This document shows, one piece after another, positions 16,263 through 25,009 of a DNA stretch of 64,000 nucleotides. The position numbers were made by a program, and so were the translations under genes. How positions within the stretch are numbered: the first letter of the stretch is position 1; each line of letters begins with the position of its first letter. The notes under the pieces were generated by a model, which did not search any database, had not been told where the DNA came from, and saw only the letters and a list, made by a program, of their open reading frames with translations. Location: assembly GCA_947492585.1 (NCBI GenBank), contig CANLND010000003.1, positions 1 through 64,000 of the forward strand, read 5' to 3'. This DNA comes from an uncultured Paracoccaceae bacterium (lineage in GTDB: Bacteria > Pseudomonadota > Alphaproteobacteria > Rhodobacterales > Rhodobacteraceae).

Positions 16263-17228
16263 ATGAAAATCACCGTTACGCGGGATGTATTCAAGCTGGC
16301 GCAGGTGTTTACCATCGCGCGCGGCTCCCGGACCGAAGCCAAGGTGCTGACGGTCAAAGTCGAACAGGATGGCGTGACGGGGTGGGGCGAATGTTTGCCT
16401 TATGCCCGGTATGACGAAACAATGGACAGCGTGACTGCCGAAATTGAATCGCTGCCAGAAATCTTTACACGAGAAGAACTGCAAACGTTGTTGCCTGCGG
16501 GTGCAGCGCGCAATGCCGTTGATTGTGCCCTATGGGATCTTGAAGCCAAACAGGCTGGCAAACGTGTTTGGGAACTGGCAGGTCTGCCAGCGCCCGGGCC
16601 TGAAATTACCGCCTACACACTGTCTTTGGCCTCGCCCGAAGAGATGCAAAAACAAGCGGCTGAAAACGCGCATCGCCCTTTGTTGAAGATTAAGCTGGGC
16701 ACGCCTGATGATATGCCGCGTCTCGAGGCTGTGCGCGCAGGCGCGCCTGAGGCCCGTATTATCATTGATGCCAACGAAGGCTGGTCTGCGGAAAACTACG
16801 CTGAGCTGGCTCCGCATCTGGTGCGTTTGGGTGTTGAGTTGGTAGAACAGCCTTTGCCGGCCGGCGAGGATGATGCATTGATTGCCATGGATCGCCCCGT
16901 GCCTGTCTGTGCGGACGAAAGCTGCCATGACCGTGCGAGCCTGTCCAAGCTGAAAGGCAAATATGATGTAGTCAACATCAAGCTGGACAAAACCGGTGGC
17001 CTGACCGAAGCCTTGAAATTGCGTGATGCGGCGCTGGCCGAAGGCTATCAGGTGATGGTTGGTTGTATGGTTGGCTCGTCTCTGGCGATGGCCCCGGGCA
17101 CGTTGGTGGCACAGGGGGTCACCGTGACCGATCTGGATGGGCCCTTGCTGTTGGCCGAAGATCGCGATGTGCCTTTGACATTTGATGATGATGGCGTACA
17201 CCCGCCAAAAGCTGACCTTTGGGGTTGA
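16263..17228 (+). CDS. dgcA: N-acetyl-D-glutamate racemase DgcA (enolase superfamily)
   Basis: A 321-residue member of the mandelate racemase/enolase superfamily, dipeptide-epimerase branch. Catalytic features seen are the KIKLG pair of lysines in strand 2, metal ligands in IIDANEGWS, VEQPLP and CADES, and the second base in NIKLDKTGG. The capping domain is N-terminal (WGECLPYARYDETMD). Next to dgcN it is best called N-acetyl-D-Glu racemase, making N-acetyl-L-Glu; a L-Ala-D/L-Glu epimerase role is the alternative. ATG 16263 is chosen because of the preceding GAGGG and the normal MKITVTRD start. Confidence 0.9.
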   Translation: MKITVTRDVFKLAQVFTIARGSRTEAKVLTVKVEQDGVTGWGECLPYARYDETMDSVTAEIESLPEIFTREELQTLLPAGAARNAVDCALWDLEAKQAGKRVWELAGLPAPGPEITAYTLSLASPEEMQKQAAENAHRPLLKIKLGTPDDMPRLEAVRAGAPEARIIIDANEGWSAENYAELAPHLVRLGVELVEQPLPAGEDDALIAMDRPVPVCADESCHDRASLSKLKGKYDVVNIKLDKTGGLTEALKLRDAALAEGYQVMVGCMVGSSLAMAPGTLVAQGVTVTDLDGPLLLAEDRDVPLTFDDDGVHPPKADLWG

Positions 17229-17238
17229 GGAGATTAAT

Positions 17239-18099
17239 ATGACCCGTACCGTATATGTGAATGGCGAATACCTGCCAGAAACCGAAGCCAAGGTTTCGAT
17301 CTTTGATCGTGGGTTTCTGTTTGCGGATGCTGTCTATGAGGTGACCTCGATCCTTGATGGCAAGTTGATCGATTTTGAAGGCCATGCTGTGCGTTTGGAC
17401 CGGTCGCTGAAAGAGCTGGATATGGCCAGCCCCTGCACCAAAGACGAGCTGCTGGAGATCCATCGCAAGTTGGTGGAGCTGAATGCCATCGAAGAGGGGC
17501 TGGTATATCTGCAAGTCTCGCGTGGCTCAGATGGTGACCGTGATTTTGTGTTCCCATCTGCGGACACCAAGCCAACGCTGGTTCTGTTCACCCAGAACAA
17601 GCCGGGCCTGGCAGACAGTGCTGCCGCGAAAAAAGGCGCCAAGGTGATCTCTATCGAAGATATCCGCTGGGGCCGTCGTGATATTAAAACTGTGCAGCTG
17701 CTGTACCCTTCGATGGGCAAGATGATGGCCAAGGCCGCGGGCTGTGATGATGCCTGGCTGATCGAAGACGGCCATGTGACTGAAGGCACGTCAAACAACG
17801 CCTACTTTGTTAAGGGCAACACCATCGTGACCCGTCCGCTGTCCAAGGACATTCTGCACGGCATCACCCGCAAAGCAGTTCTGCGCATGGCGGAAGAGGC
17901 ACAGATGAAAGTCGAAGAGCGCCTGTTCACCATCGATGAGGCGAAAGAAGCGGACGAAGCCTTCACCACGTCGGCGTCGGCTTTTGTGATGCCTGTGGTT
18001 GAAATCGATGGGCAGCAGCTGGGGGATGGAACACCGGGTCCGATTTCCAAGCGCCTGCGTGAGATCTATCTGGAAGAAAGCCGCGCTGCGGCGATCTGA
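17239..18099 (+). CDS. dat: D-amino-acid aminotransferase
   Basis: A 286-residue fold-type IV PLP enzyme. The PLP-binding lysine is in RRDIKTVQLL (about Lys150), and the phosphate-binding segment is EGTSNNAYFV. Substrate-loop residues GFLFADAVYEV match D-alanine aminotransferases. It moves the amino group of D-amino acids to 2-oxoglutarate, giving D-glutamate, which DgcN and DgcA then convert toward L-glutamate, so the three genes form one pathway. ATG 17239 has GAGGAG eight bases upstream; the gene starts 10 bases after the dgcA stop. Confidence 0.93.
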   Translation: MTRTVYVNGEYLPETEAKVSIFDRGFLFADAVYEVTSILDGKLIDFEGHAVRLDRSLKELDMASPCTKDELLEIHRKLVELNAIEEGLVYLQVSRGSDGDRDFVFPSADTKPTLVLFTQNKPGLADSAAAKKGAKVISIEDIRWGRRDIKTVQLLYPSMGKMMAKAAGCDDAWLIEDGHVTEGTSNNAYFVKGNTIVTRPLSKDILHGITRKAVLRMAEEAQMKVEERLFTIDEAKEADEAFTTSASAFVMPVVEIDGQQLGDGTPGPISKRLREIYLEESRAAAI

Positions 18100-18123
18100 T
18101 ACAGCAGCCATCGTTCAAATCAG

Positions 18124-18152
18124 AAAGCAGCGGAGCACCCGCTGCTTTTTTT
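18124..18152 (+). terminator. Terminator of the dgcN-dgcA-dat operon
   Basis: A perfect 10-bp stem, AAAGCAGCGG / CCGCTGCTTT, with a 5-base loop is followed by TTTT, 25 bases after the dat stop codon. Confidence 0.92.
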
Positions 18153-18251
18153 GTATGCGGGTGTGGGGCAGTCGTCCCAGCAATGGGATCATCGGCCCTG
18201 GGTGAGGGGCTGTCTATTTAGACGCGGGATTGTGTGGAGTAAGTTTGGAAT

Positions 18252-18291
18252 GAATAAAGGCCCCATGAGTATGCTCATGGGGCCTTTATTC
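18252..18291 (-). terminator. Hairpin terminator downstream of rplT
   Basis: A perfect 18-bp stem (GAATAAAGGCCCCATGAG and its complement) closes a 4-base loop, 20 bases beyond the rplT stop on the minus strand. Confidence 0.8.
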
Positions 18292-18312
18292 GAAAATCAA
18301 AAGTCGTGAGGC

Positions 18313-18678
18313 TTAGGCAGCCAGTGCGGCCTGTGCTTGGCCTACAATTGCACCAAATGCTTCGGGCTCATGTACGGCCAGATCAGCCAGAACTTTACGG
18401 TCGACTTCAATACCGGCCAGGTTCAGGCCGTTGATGAAGCGCGAGTATGTCAGAGCCTCGTCGTGCGAACGCACAGCCGCGTTGATACGCTGGATCCACA
18501 AAGCGCGGAAGTTCCGCTTGCGGTTCTTGCGGTCGCGGGTTGCATATTGATTCGCTTTGTCGACGGCCTGACGGGCGACTTTGAAGGTGCTCTTGCGACG
18601 GCCGTAATAGCCTTTCGCTGCCTTGATTACCTTCTTGTGACGGGCGTGAGTGACGGTACCACCTTTAACGCGTGACAT
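18313..18678 (-). CDS. rplT: 50S ribosomal protein L20
   Basis: The 121-residue L20 has the expected length and a strongly basic sequence ([44 protein letters not shown]). It binds 23S rRNA early in large-subunit assembly. It is encoded 15 bases downstream of rpmI, the usual rpmI-rplT order. infC and the tRNA synthetase genes often linked to it in other bacteria are not adjacent on the upstream side; pheS and pheT lie about 5 kb away on the other strand. Confidence 0.98.
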   Translation of the reverse strand: MSRVKGGTVTHARHKKVIKAAKGYYGRRKSTFKVARQAVDKANQYATRDRKNRKRNFRALWIQRINAAVRSHDEALTYSRFINGLNLAGIEVDRKVLADLAVHEPEAFGAIVGQAQAALAA

Positions 18679-18693
18679 ATCTCAGATCTCCTC

Positions 18694-18894
18694 TTAACGG
18701 GCGTAGGGCATGAAGCCCTTGATGATCTTGGCGTCCGGCGCGGACAGGAGGGTGGTTCCGCGTGCATCACGCAGGAATTTGTTGGTACGCTTGATCATGC
18801 CGTGGCGTTTGCCGGCTTGACCACCTTTGACCTTACCGGTCGCAGTCATTTTGAAGCGCTTTTTAGCGCTCGACTTGGTCTTCATCTTAGGCAT
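18694..18894 (-). CDS. rpmI: 50S ribosomal protein L35
   Basis: A 66-residue basic protein, [20 protein letters not shown] at the N-terminus, matching L35 in full length. I chose the ATG at 18894 because AAGGAGACGGAA precedes it and it gives the family's invariant start; a longer upstream reading frame exists but is not L35-like. The roughly 300 bases upstream (18895-19191) hold no gene that I can see; they probably contain the rpmI-rplT promoter and leader. Confidence 0.97.
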   Translation of the reverse strand: MPKMKTKSSAKKRFKMTATGKVKGGQAGKRHGMIKRTNKFLRDARGTTLLSAPDAKIIKGFMPYAR

Positions 18895-19191
18895 TTCCGT
18901 CTCCTTCAATGCAGGTTCGCTGTTCACACGACTCGGCATGCCATACGGCCGGACGCGCGATGAGTGCTGCCATGTATGAAAATCCAGCCTAAGATGCAAG
19001 GATAAAAGGCGGCTTAGGCTGTGCGATGTGCCATAAAAAAAGGGTTTAGCAGCTGGTGCTGTCAAAGCGTGTCAGGCGCGGCGCAGATGCTGCGCCTTCA
19101 GGCATGACGGCCCGTGCCAGGTCGGCCCAATATACGTGGCATATTACCCCAAGTTGGGGGGCAACGTCAGGTTTTCACACCGGAGTGGCGC

Positions 19192-19413
19192 TCAAAAATA
19201 TCGGTTCATCACCGATTTTAGAACATTGGGGAGATCTTCGAGCTGATAGCCGGTTGGGCTCTGCATCATAGCATAAGCAATCAACGCAGAGCCGATCAGC
19301 AAGCTAACGCCCCCGCCGCGTGGGGCGCGGGTGTCGCTGATGGCCGACAAAAGGGCTGGGACCGACAAACCGCACAGTCCCAGCCCAATGATCAAACTTA
19401 AATCGGGATCCAC
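19192..19413 (-). CDS. Small two-helix membrane protein
   Basis: A 73-residue protein with two hydrophobic segments (about residues 5-25 and 34-50) separated by a charged turn (DTRAPRGGG), ending in LEDLPNVLKSVMNRYF. I know of no function. It lies 36 bases downstream of pyk on the same strand, so it is probably co-transcribed. Coding character is supported by the clear hydrophobic pattern and good third-position GC, but it is short. Confidence 0.65.
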   Translation of the reverse strand: MDPDLSLIIGLGLCGLSVPALLSAISDTRAPRGGGVSLLIGSALIAYAMMQSPTGYQLEDLPNVLKSVMNRYF

Positions 19414-19449
19414 TGTATCCCTCCAAATCGAATTAACCTTTTGGTAAGG

Positions 19450-20895
19450 TTACTCCGGGTCGGTGCTGTAAATCAAACGTTCATCACAGGGCGCGACGCG
19501 TAGAATATTGGTGGTGCCGGATACGTTGAACGGGACACCCGCAGTCACCACAATCTGGTCACCTTCACTGGCAAAGCCGCCAGACCGCGCGCCGCGAACG
19601 GCGCTGACGACCGCACCTTTGAAGCGCTCAACCGTTGGTGTGACGATGCAGTTGCAGCCCCAGCTGAGCGCCATACGACGTGCAGTGCGTTTGATCGGGG
19701 TCATCGCCAAGATTGGCACGGCGGGACGCTCGCGTGCTGTCAACAGCGCGGTCGTGCCGCTTTGTGTGAAGCAGGCGATTGCCTTGATGTCGGTTTTTTC
19801 TGCGATTTCACGCGCGGCTGAAACGATGCCATCCGCGACAGTGGTGCCATGGGACTTGCGCGAAGAATCGATGATGTCGCGATAGGTTGGGTCTGCTTCG
19901 ACCTCTTTGGCCACGCGGTCCATGGTTTGCACGGCTTCGATGGGATACTGGCCCGCTGCGGATTCTGCGCTGAGCATGATCGCGTCCGAGCCTTCGTAGA
20001 TTGCTGTGGCAACATCCGAAACTTCGGCGCGGGTTGGCATGGGGCTCTCGATCATGCTTTCCAGCATCTGAGTCGCGACAATTACCGGCTTGGCGGCCGA
20101 GCGGCATTTGCGAACCAGACGTTTTTGGATCGGCGGAACAGCCGACACGGGCAATTCAACACCCAGATCTCCACGGGCGACCATGATCCCATCAGAGGCA
20201 TCAAGGATTTCTTCAAAGAACTCAACGGCCGTGGGTTTCTCGATTTTGGCGAGAACGGCGGCGCGGCCATCGGCCAGACCTTTGGCTTCGAAGACGTCTT
20301 TGGCGCGCTGAACAAAGGACAGTGCCAGCCAGTCCACACCCAGTTCACAGACAAATTCCAGATCTGCGCGATCTTTGTCAGACAGGGCGGCAAGCGGCAG
20401 TACCACGTCGGGCACATTCACGCCTTTGCGATTTGAGATCGTGCCGCCAATACTCACGGTGCAATTGGCAAAGTCGGGGCCACAGGTTTCGACCTTGAGG
20501 CTGATCTTGCCGTCGTTGACCAGAAGGCTTGCACCGGGTTCCAGTGCTTGAAAGATCTCAGGGTGGGGCAGATTTACCCGGTTCAGATCTCCCGGTGTTG
20601 CGTCCAAATCCATGCGGAAGGACGCGCCTTCGACCAGTTCTTCGGAGCCATTGGCAAAGGTGCCCACACGCAGTTTGGGGCCCTGAAGATCAGCCAGAAT
20701 AGCAATGGCGCTGTCGAGATCTTCTTCGACCTTGCGGATGATCTTGTGACGTTCCGCGATTTCTTCATGGCTACCGTGCGACATGTTCAGACGAAAAACA
20801 TCAGCTCCGGCTTCGTGCAACGCACGGATGGTTTCATAATCATTCGATGCCGGGCCAAGTGTGGCCACGATCTTTACATTGCGCTGACGTCTCAT
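19450..20895 (-). CDS. pyk: Pyruvate kinase
   Basis: The 481-residue enzyme makes pyruvate and ATP from phosphoenolpyruvate and ADP, the last step of glycolysis. Diagnostic segments are KIVATLGPASNDYETIRALH at the start, FRLNMSHGSHEE, ILADLQGPKLRVG, the catalytic-lysine region AVLAKIEKPTAVEFFEEIL, MVARGDLGVELP, and ATQMLESMIESPMPTRAEVSDVAT. The C-terminal allosteric domain is complete. Length is normal. It appears to lead a two-gene transcript with the small membrane protein downstream. Confidence 0.98.
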   Translation of the reverse strand: MRRQRNVKIVATLGPASNDYETIRALHEAGADVFRLNMSHGSHEEIAERHKIIRKVEEDLDSAIAILADLQGPKLRVGTFANGSEELVEGASFRMDLDATPGDLNRVNLPHPEIFQALEPGASLLVNDGKISLKVETCGPDFANCTVSIGGTISNRKGVNVPDVVLPLAALSDKDRADLEFVCELGVDWLALSFVQRAKDVFEAKGLADGRAAVLAKIEKPTAVEFFEEILDASDGIMVARGDLGVELPVSAVPPIQKRLVRKCRSAAKPVIVATQMLESMIESPMPTRAEVSDVATAIYEGSDAIMLSAESAAGQYPIEAVQTMDRVAKEVEADPTYRDIIDSSRKSHGTTVADGIVSAAREIAEKTDIKAIACFTQSGTTALLTARERPAVPILAMTPIKRTARRMALSWGCNCIVTPTVERFKGAVVSAVRGARSGGFASEGDQIVVTAGVPFNVSGTTNILRVAPCDERLIYSTDPE

Positions 20896-21033
20896 GAGGT
20901 GTCTCCTCTGGGGGTATGAGCTGGTGTTCGGGCGGATTCATGTTACCGCAAACATATTTCAGCATGCTTATCACCTAATTCCAATTTTCCCGCAACTCCC
21001 GTAAAGCAGCAATATGCTAAAGGTGAGTTCCCC

Positions 21034-21774
21034 ATGACATATACTCCTTACTTCACCCACGGTGAAACACGGACGGGACGATGGCTGATCACATGTGATC
21101 ATGCGACCAACCACGTGCCCGATTTTGTGAATGGCGGCGATTTAGGTTTGCCAGAAGATGACATGAACCGTCACATCGCCTATGATCCGGGTGCTTATGA
21201 AACGGCGCAATTTTTGGGAGAGTTGCTGAATGCTCCCGTCATCGCGTCAAATTTTTCGCGACTGGTGATTGACCCCAATCGCGGCGAAGATGACCCGACG
21301 CTGTTGATGAAGCTTTATGACGGAACGATCATTCCAGCCAATCGTCATGCCCAGGCGGCGGATCTACAGGCGCGATTGTGCGCATGTTATCGCCCGTATC
21401 ACGCAAAACTGGCCGACCTCGCAGCTGCACAGTCTGACGTCATTTTGGTCTCGGTTCATTCTTTCACTCCACAGCTGCGTGGACGGCCGCCGCGGCCTTG
21501 GGAAATTGGTATCCTCTTTCCCGAAGGGGAGCGGTTTTCGCCTCATGTGATTGCAAAGCTTTCCGCTTCGGGACATGCGCCTGTTGGGGTAAACGAACCT
21601 TATACAGGATACCTGCCGGGGGATGCGATTGACACCCATGGAACGGCGCAGGGTCGGGCAAACACGTTGATAGAGCTGCGCAACGATGTGATCGCAACTG
21701 AGACAGGTCAAAAGGACTGGGCTGCACGCTTGGCGGAGGTGCTTTCGGCAGCACGCGTCGCCGCAGATCTGTAA
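21034..21774 (+). CDS. N-formylglutamate amidohydrolase family protein
   Basis: A 246-residue hydrolase of the N-formylglutamate deformylase family. The N-terminal WLITCDHATNHVP carries putative zinc-binding residues, followed by the YDPGAYETAQFL stretch, ASNFSRLVIDPNR, VSVHSFTPQL with another His ligand, and EIGILF. In histidine breakdown such enzymes release formate from N-formylglutamate, but no hut genes are nearby, so the true substrate may be another N-acyl or carboxylate amide. The start has a modest AAAGGTGAG upstream. Confidence 0.88.
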   Translation: MTYTPYFTHGETRTGRWLITCDHATNHVPDFVNGGDLGLPEDDMNRHIAYDPGAYETAQFLGELLNAPVIASNFSRLVIDPNRGEDDPTLLMKLYDGTIIPANRHAQAADLQARLCACYRPYHAKLADLAAAQSDVILVSVHSFTPQLRGRPPRPWEIGILFPEGERFSPHVIAKLSASGHAPVGVNEPYTGYLPGDAIDTHGTAQGRANTLIELRNDVIATETGQKDWAARLAEVLSAARVAADL

Positions 21775-21877
21775 ATTACGCAGGGAACAGGGGAAGATGA
21801 ACGACCGGCCTATCCCGTGACAGTTGCTGCGCGACAGACTAGAAATGGGCAAAGATCTTTTGGGGAAAGACACTGAA

Positions 21878-22192
21878 ATGGACAAACAAACCGAAATTGA
21901 ACTACAGGCTGCAGCCTTTCGCCGGCTTCAAGCGCATCTGATGGAAGAGCGCACCGACGTACAGAATATCGACATGATGAACCTGACCGGTTTCTGTCGC
22001 AATTGTTTGAGCCGCTGGTATCAAGAGGCCGCCAACGCGCGCGGCATTGAAATGTCCAAAGAGGAAGGACGCGAGGCTTTTTATGGGATGACCATGGCGG
22101 AGTGGAAAGCGAACTATCAGACGGACGCTTCCGCACGCCAGAAGGCAGATTTTGACACTGCATTTCAGGAAAATGTAGCGGACAAGACCTGA
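21878..22192 (+). CDS. DUF1244 domain protein
   Basis: A 104-residue protein of the DUF1244 family, a short all-helical family widespread in proteobacteria with no firm function. Typical features are EIELQAAAFRRLQAHLMEE, the NLTGFCRNCLSRWY segment with two cysteines, and YGMTMAEWKANYQ. ATG 21878 is chosen because it gives the usual MDKQTEIELQ start. It lies about 100 bases after the amidohydrolase gene and may share its transcript. Confidence 0.9.
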   Translation: MDKQTEIELQAAAFRRLQAHLMEERTDVQNIDMMNLTGFCRNCLSRWYQEAANARGIEMSKEEGREAFYGMTMAEWKANYQTDASARQKADFDTAFQENVADKT

Positions 22193-22296
22193 ATTTGGTT
22201 CAGTTATGGGGGCGTCACCGAGGTGTCTGTGGCGCCCAATGTTCAGGTCTGCGAAGTTATTGCAGGGCGGGAGCTGACTAGGTCTTGCTAGCCCGC

Positions 22297-23220
22297 CTAT
22301 GCCATGATCCGGCGGGCCAGACTGAGCAGGCCCAAAGCGCCGATGGGCCAGAGAGACCACATGTAGCCCGACCAACTGAACAAGTTGATCAACACTAAAC
22401 CAGCGCCCAGTACCCACAGGCGTAGCGGTAGATATGCAAATGTATCACGGCCAAACACCCGTGGTGCGGCGCGAAATCCGACAAGCATGCCAAGAACCAA
22501 TAGGGGCCATTGGGCCCATAATCCGCCGCCAGTGGCCAGATCCAGAACCAAAAGCCCAAGAGCAACCAGGCCAAACAGTTGCACAGTTTTTTGATCTCGC
22601 ACATCTGTTTGTGGATCATCGGCTGCGAGGTCGGCCGATTGTGACGGTGTGTAAACCTGGGTGGTCACGGTTGGGGTGGGGGGCGCCGTCGCCCGTCTGG
22701 TGGGCGGCGAGGCTTGCGCGATCGACAGGCGATAGACCGGAACATCGCTGGGTAGATTGCGCGGGCGTTTTTCGCCCAAAAATTCAAAGCCAACCGACAG
22801 TTTTGCATGGACCTGATCGTAGACTTGCTGTGATATTAAAACGCCGCCGGGATCAGCCATGGTTTGCAAACGCGCCGCCAGATTGACGCCTTCGCCAATC
22901 AGATCCTCGCCATCGCAAATCACATCGCCCAGATGGATGCCAATTCGGAACCGCAAGTCACTGCCTGTGGCTGCCAGCTCTTGCTGGGTTTCAATGGCGC
23001 AATGGACCGCTTCGACCACCGACGGAAAATCTGCCAACAGCCCGTCACCTGCAGTGTTTGCCACCCGACCACCGTGCCGATCGATCAATTTGAAAAACAC
23101 CTCGCGCGCGGAGGACAGCGCCGCATAGGTGCCGACTTCATCTGCGTTCATTGCCGTGCTGAACTGTTCTGCATCAGAGGCCAGGATGGTGGTCAGTTTG
23201 CGGGTGATGCGCTCGGCCAT
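22297..23220 (-). CDS. Class III adenylate/guanylate cyclase with C-terminal membrane domain
   Basis: A 307-residue protein. Residues about 5-165 form a class III cyclase domain: metal-binding Asp in LASDAEQFS (Asp16), second Asp in AGDGLLADF (Asp59), and the transition-state Asn/Arg in GEGVNLAARLQ. A Thr/Pro-rich linker (about 180-205) joins it to a C-terminal region with about three or four hydrophobic segments, so the catalytic domain is tethered to the inner membrane from its C-terminal side. It probably makes cAMP from ATP. The ATG at 23220 gives the standard MAERITRKLTTILASD start; longer upstream readings are less plausible. It is divergent from pheS. Confidence 0.88.
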   Translation of the reverse strand: MAERITRKLTTILASDAEQFSTAMNADEVGTYAALSSAREVFFKLIDRHGGRVANTAGDGLLADFPSVVEAVHCAIETQQELAATGSDLRFRIGIHLGDVICDGEDLIGEGVNLAARLQTMADPGGVLISQQVYDQVHAKLSVGFEFLGEKRPRNLPSDVPVYRLSIAQASPPTRRATAPPTPTVTTQVYTPSQSADLAADDPQTDVRDQKTVQLFGLVALGLLVLDLATGGGLWAQWPLLVLGMLVGFRAAPRVFGRDTFAYLPLRLWVLGAGLVLINLFSWSGYMWSLWPIGALGLLSLARRIMA

Positions 23221-23416
23221 GCCGTGCCTCATGTCTGATAAAGAGCTGTGTCGTGCAGCCAAGATGGGCAGGCCAGAGGCGTGATGCAAGGCACCACCCA
23301 AGGAACTCTAACCAGTGTTGCCGCAAAAGCGGTGCCTGAGGCCCATCCGCCGCGCCGCCTCTTGCTTTCGCGCCCGTGTATGATAGCAGAGCCACAACAA
23401 AATTCGGGGACCCGTG

Positions 23417-24493
23417 ATGGACGATCTTAAGGCAAAATATCTGGGCCAGATTGCTGAGGCCGCTGACGAGGCTGGGCTGGAAACGATCCGCGTGGCGGCT
23501 GTTGGCAAAAAAGGCGAAGTGGCGCTGAAGATGCGCGAGCTGGGCAAAATGACGCCCGAAGAGCGCCAGATCGCCGGTCCCGCGCTGAACGCGCTGAAGG
23601 ATGAAATCAACTCTGCTTTGGCGGCCAAAAAGGCAGGTCTTGCAGATGCTGCACTGGATGAACGCCTGCGCAGCGAATGGCTTGACGTCACCCTGCCCAC
23701 ACGCCCACAGCGCGGACAGGGCAGCCTGCACCCGATCAGCCAGGTCCAAGAAGAGATCACTGCGATCTTTGCTGAGCTGGGCTTTTCCGTCGCCGAAGGG
23801 CCACGTGTGGATACTGATTGGTATAATTTTGATGCGTTGAATATCCCCGGTCACCACCCTGCGCGGGCGGAAATGGACACGTTCTATATGCACCGCGCCG
23901 AGGGCGACAATCGCCCGCCGCACGTGTTGCGCACGCACACCTCGCCGGTTCAGATCCGCTCGATGGAGAAAATGGGCGCGCCCTTGCGCATTATTTGTCC
24001 CGGTGGTGTGTACCGCGCTGACTATGACCAGACCCACACGCCGATGTTCCATCAGGTCGAAGGTCTGGCGCTGGACAAGAACATTTCCATGGCGAACTTG
24101 AAATGGGTGCTGGAGGAGTTCGTAAAAGCCTTCTTTGAAGTGGACGATGTTGAACTGCGCTTCCGTGCGTCGCATTTCCCCTTCACCGAGCCATCGGCCG
24201 AAGTGGACATTCGTTGTTCCTGGGAAGACGGCACGCTGAAAGTGGGCGAGGGGGATGACTGGCTTGAGGTTTTGGGCTCGGGCATGGTGCACCCCAAGGT
24301 AATCGCGGCCGGTGGCATTGATCCCGACGTTTATCAGGGCTTTGCCTTTGGCATCGGTATCGACCGTCTGGCGATGCTGAAATACGGCATCCCGGACCTG
24401 CGCGCCTTCTTTGACAGCGATCTGCGCTGGCTGCGCCACTATGGCTTCCAGTGTCTGGACATGCCGACGCTGCATGGTGGCCTGTCGCGTTGA
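23417..24493 (+). CDS. pheS: Phenylalanine-tRNA ligase, alpha subunit
   Basis: The 358-residue catalytic subunit charges tRNA-Phe as an alpha2-beta2 enzyme. The N-terminal coiled-coil ([20 protein letters not shown]) is followed by the class II core with [30 protein letters not shown], the HTSPVQIR motif 2 region, [21 protein letters not shown] and [18 protein letters not shown] (motif 3). ATG 23417 is preferred to the overlapping GTG one codon upstream. pheT is not immediately next: a pseudogene, a hairpin element and an esterase gene intervene. Confidence 0.98.
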   Translation: MDDLKAKYLGQIAEAADEAGLETIRVAAVGKKGEVALKMRELGKMTPEERQIAGPALNALKDEINSALAAKKAGLADAALDERLRSEWLDVTLPTRPQRGQGSLHPISQVQEEITAIFAELGFSVAEGPRVDTDWYNFDALNIPGHHPARAEMDTFYMHRAEGDNRPPHVLRTHTSPVQIRSMEKMGAPLRIICPGGVYRADYDQTHTPMFHQVEGLALDKNISMANLKWVLEEFVKAFFEVDDVELRFRASHFPFTEPSAEVDIRCSWEDGTLKVGEGDDWLEVLGSGMVHPKVIAAGGIDPDVYQGFAFGIGIDRLAMLKYGIPDLRAFFDSDLRWLRHYGFQCLDMPTLHGGLSR

Positions 24494-24519
24494 CATATGG
24501 CCTGTCCTTAGAATTTCTG

Positions 24520-24550
24520 AAAGAGCGCTCAGTTTGGGCGCTCTTTTTTT
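24520..24550 (+). terminator. Terminator after pheS
   Basis: The stem AAAGAGCGC / GCGCTCTTT is followed by TTTT, 26 bases past the pheS stop codon. It implies that pheT needs its own promoter or read-through. Confidence 0.92.
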
Positions 24551-24563
24551 GTTGGAGAATTCC

Positions 24564-24831
24564 ATGACCAGAGATGGTGACCTACTTCGCCAAGTCTTGT
24601 TTGAAATCGAAGCTGAAGAAGATTGGCTTTTTATCTTCAGAGAATGCCGGAGTTCGTCGGCTCACAAATGCAGGACACGAATATATTGAAGCGATCCGTA
24701 GCGATACGGTCTGGACGAAAACGAAAGAGGCGACTGCGGCTGTTGGTGGAATGACTCTTGGAATGATGAGGGATGTCGCCATTGCATACTTAAAACAGGA
24801 AGTTTCTGAAAAATTAGGTGTCAAACTTTAG
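24564..24831 (+). pseudogene. Remnant of a DUF2513 protein gene
   Basis: The first frame begins MTRDGDLLRQVLFEIEAEE and then goes out of frame. A second frame, shifted by one, continues with RRLTNAGHEYIEAIRSDTVW and TKTKEATAAVGGMTLGMMRDVA. Together these are the N-terminal and C-terminal ends of a DUF2513 protein, a family of about 110-120 residues often found in phage and accessory DNA. The middle portion (roughly 40-60 residues) is missing, so an internal deletion with frameshift has broken the gene near 24630-24650. A Shine-Dalgarno GGAG remains before the first ATG. Expression of the second frame alone (from 24574) is possible but unlikely to be functional. Confidence 0.75.
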
Positions 24832-24833
24832 CA

Positions 24834-24943
24834 GCCGGGCCGCTTGCGGCTCGGCACGCGCCTGCCCGCTCGTCAAACCGTAGGTTTGCCTCTGGCAAAG
24901 GGCGGGCGCTTTCGCACCCTCCCAGGCCCGGGCGCGGCCCTTT
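24834..24943. repeat. GC-rich multi-hairpin intergenic element
   Basis: This contains at least four stems: GCCGGGCCGC / GCGGCTCGGC (24834-24855); an outer stem GCGCCTGCCC / GGGCGGGCGC (24858-24867 with 24900-24909); and, inside it, AAACC-GTA-GGTTT (24875-24887) followed by TTTGCC-TCT-GGCAAA (24885-24899), overlapping by three bases. The layout suggests a folded repeat element rather than a simple terminator. It lies directly after the DUF2513 remnant. Confidence 0.6.
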
Positions 24944-25009
24944 ACGTTTTAACTTCTGACCCACAGATTTGTGACGTGACAGCGGCCTTGGGATGCGTAC
25001 CCTGCGGGG

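Noticed and set aside
18895-19191. L20/L35 autoregulatory leader RNA
   Set aside because: The leader upstream of rpmI has no recognisable pseudoknot or L20-binding mimic that I could support by eye.
23174-24565. Very long open frame (463 codons) on the minus strand opposite pheS
   Set aside because: It lies antisense to the clearly recognised pheS and reads as low-complexity His/Gln/Arg-rich sequence typical of a GC-rich shadow frame.
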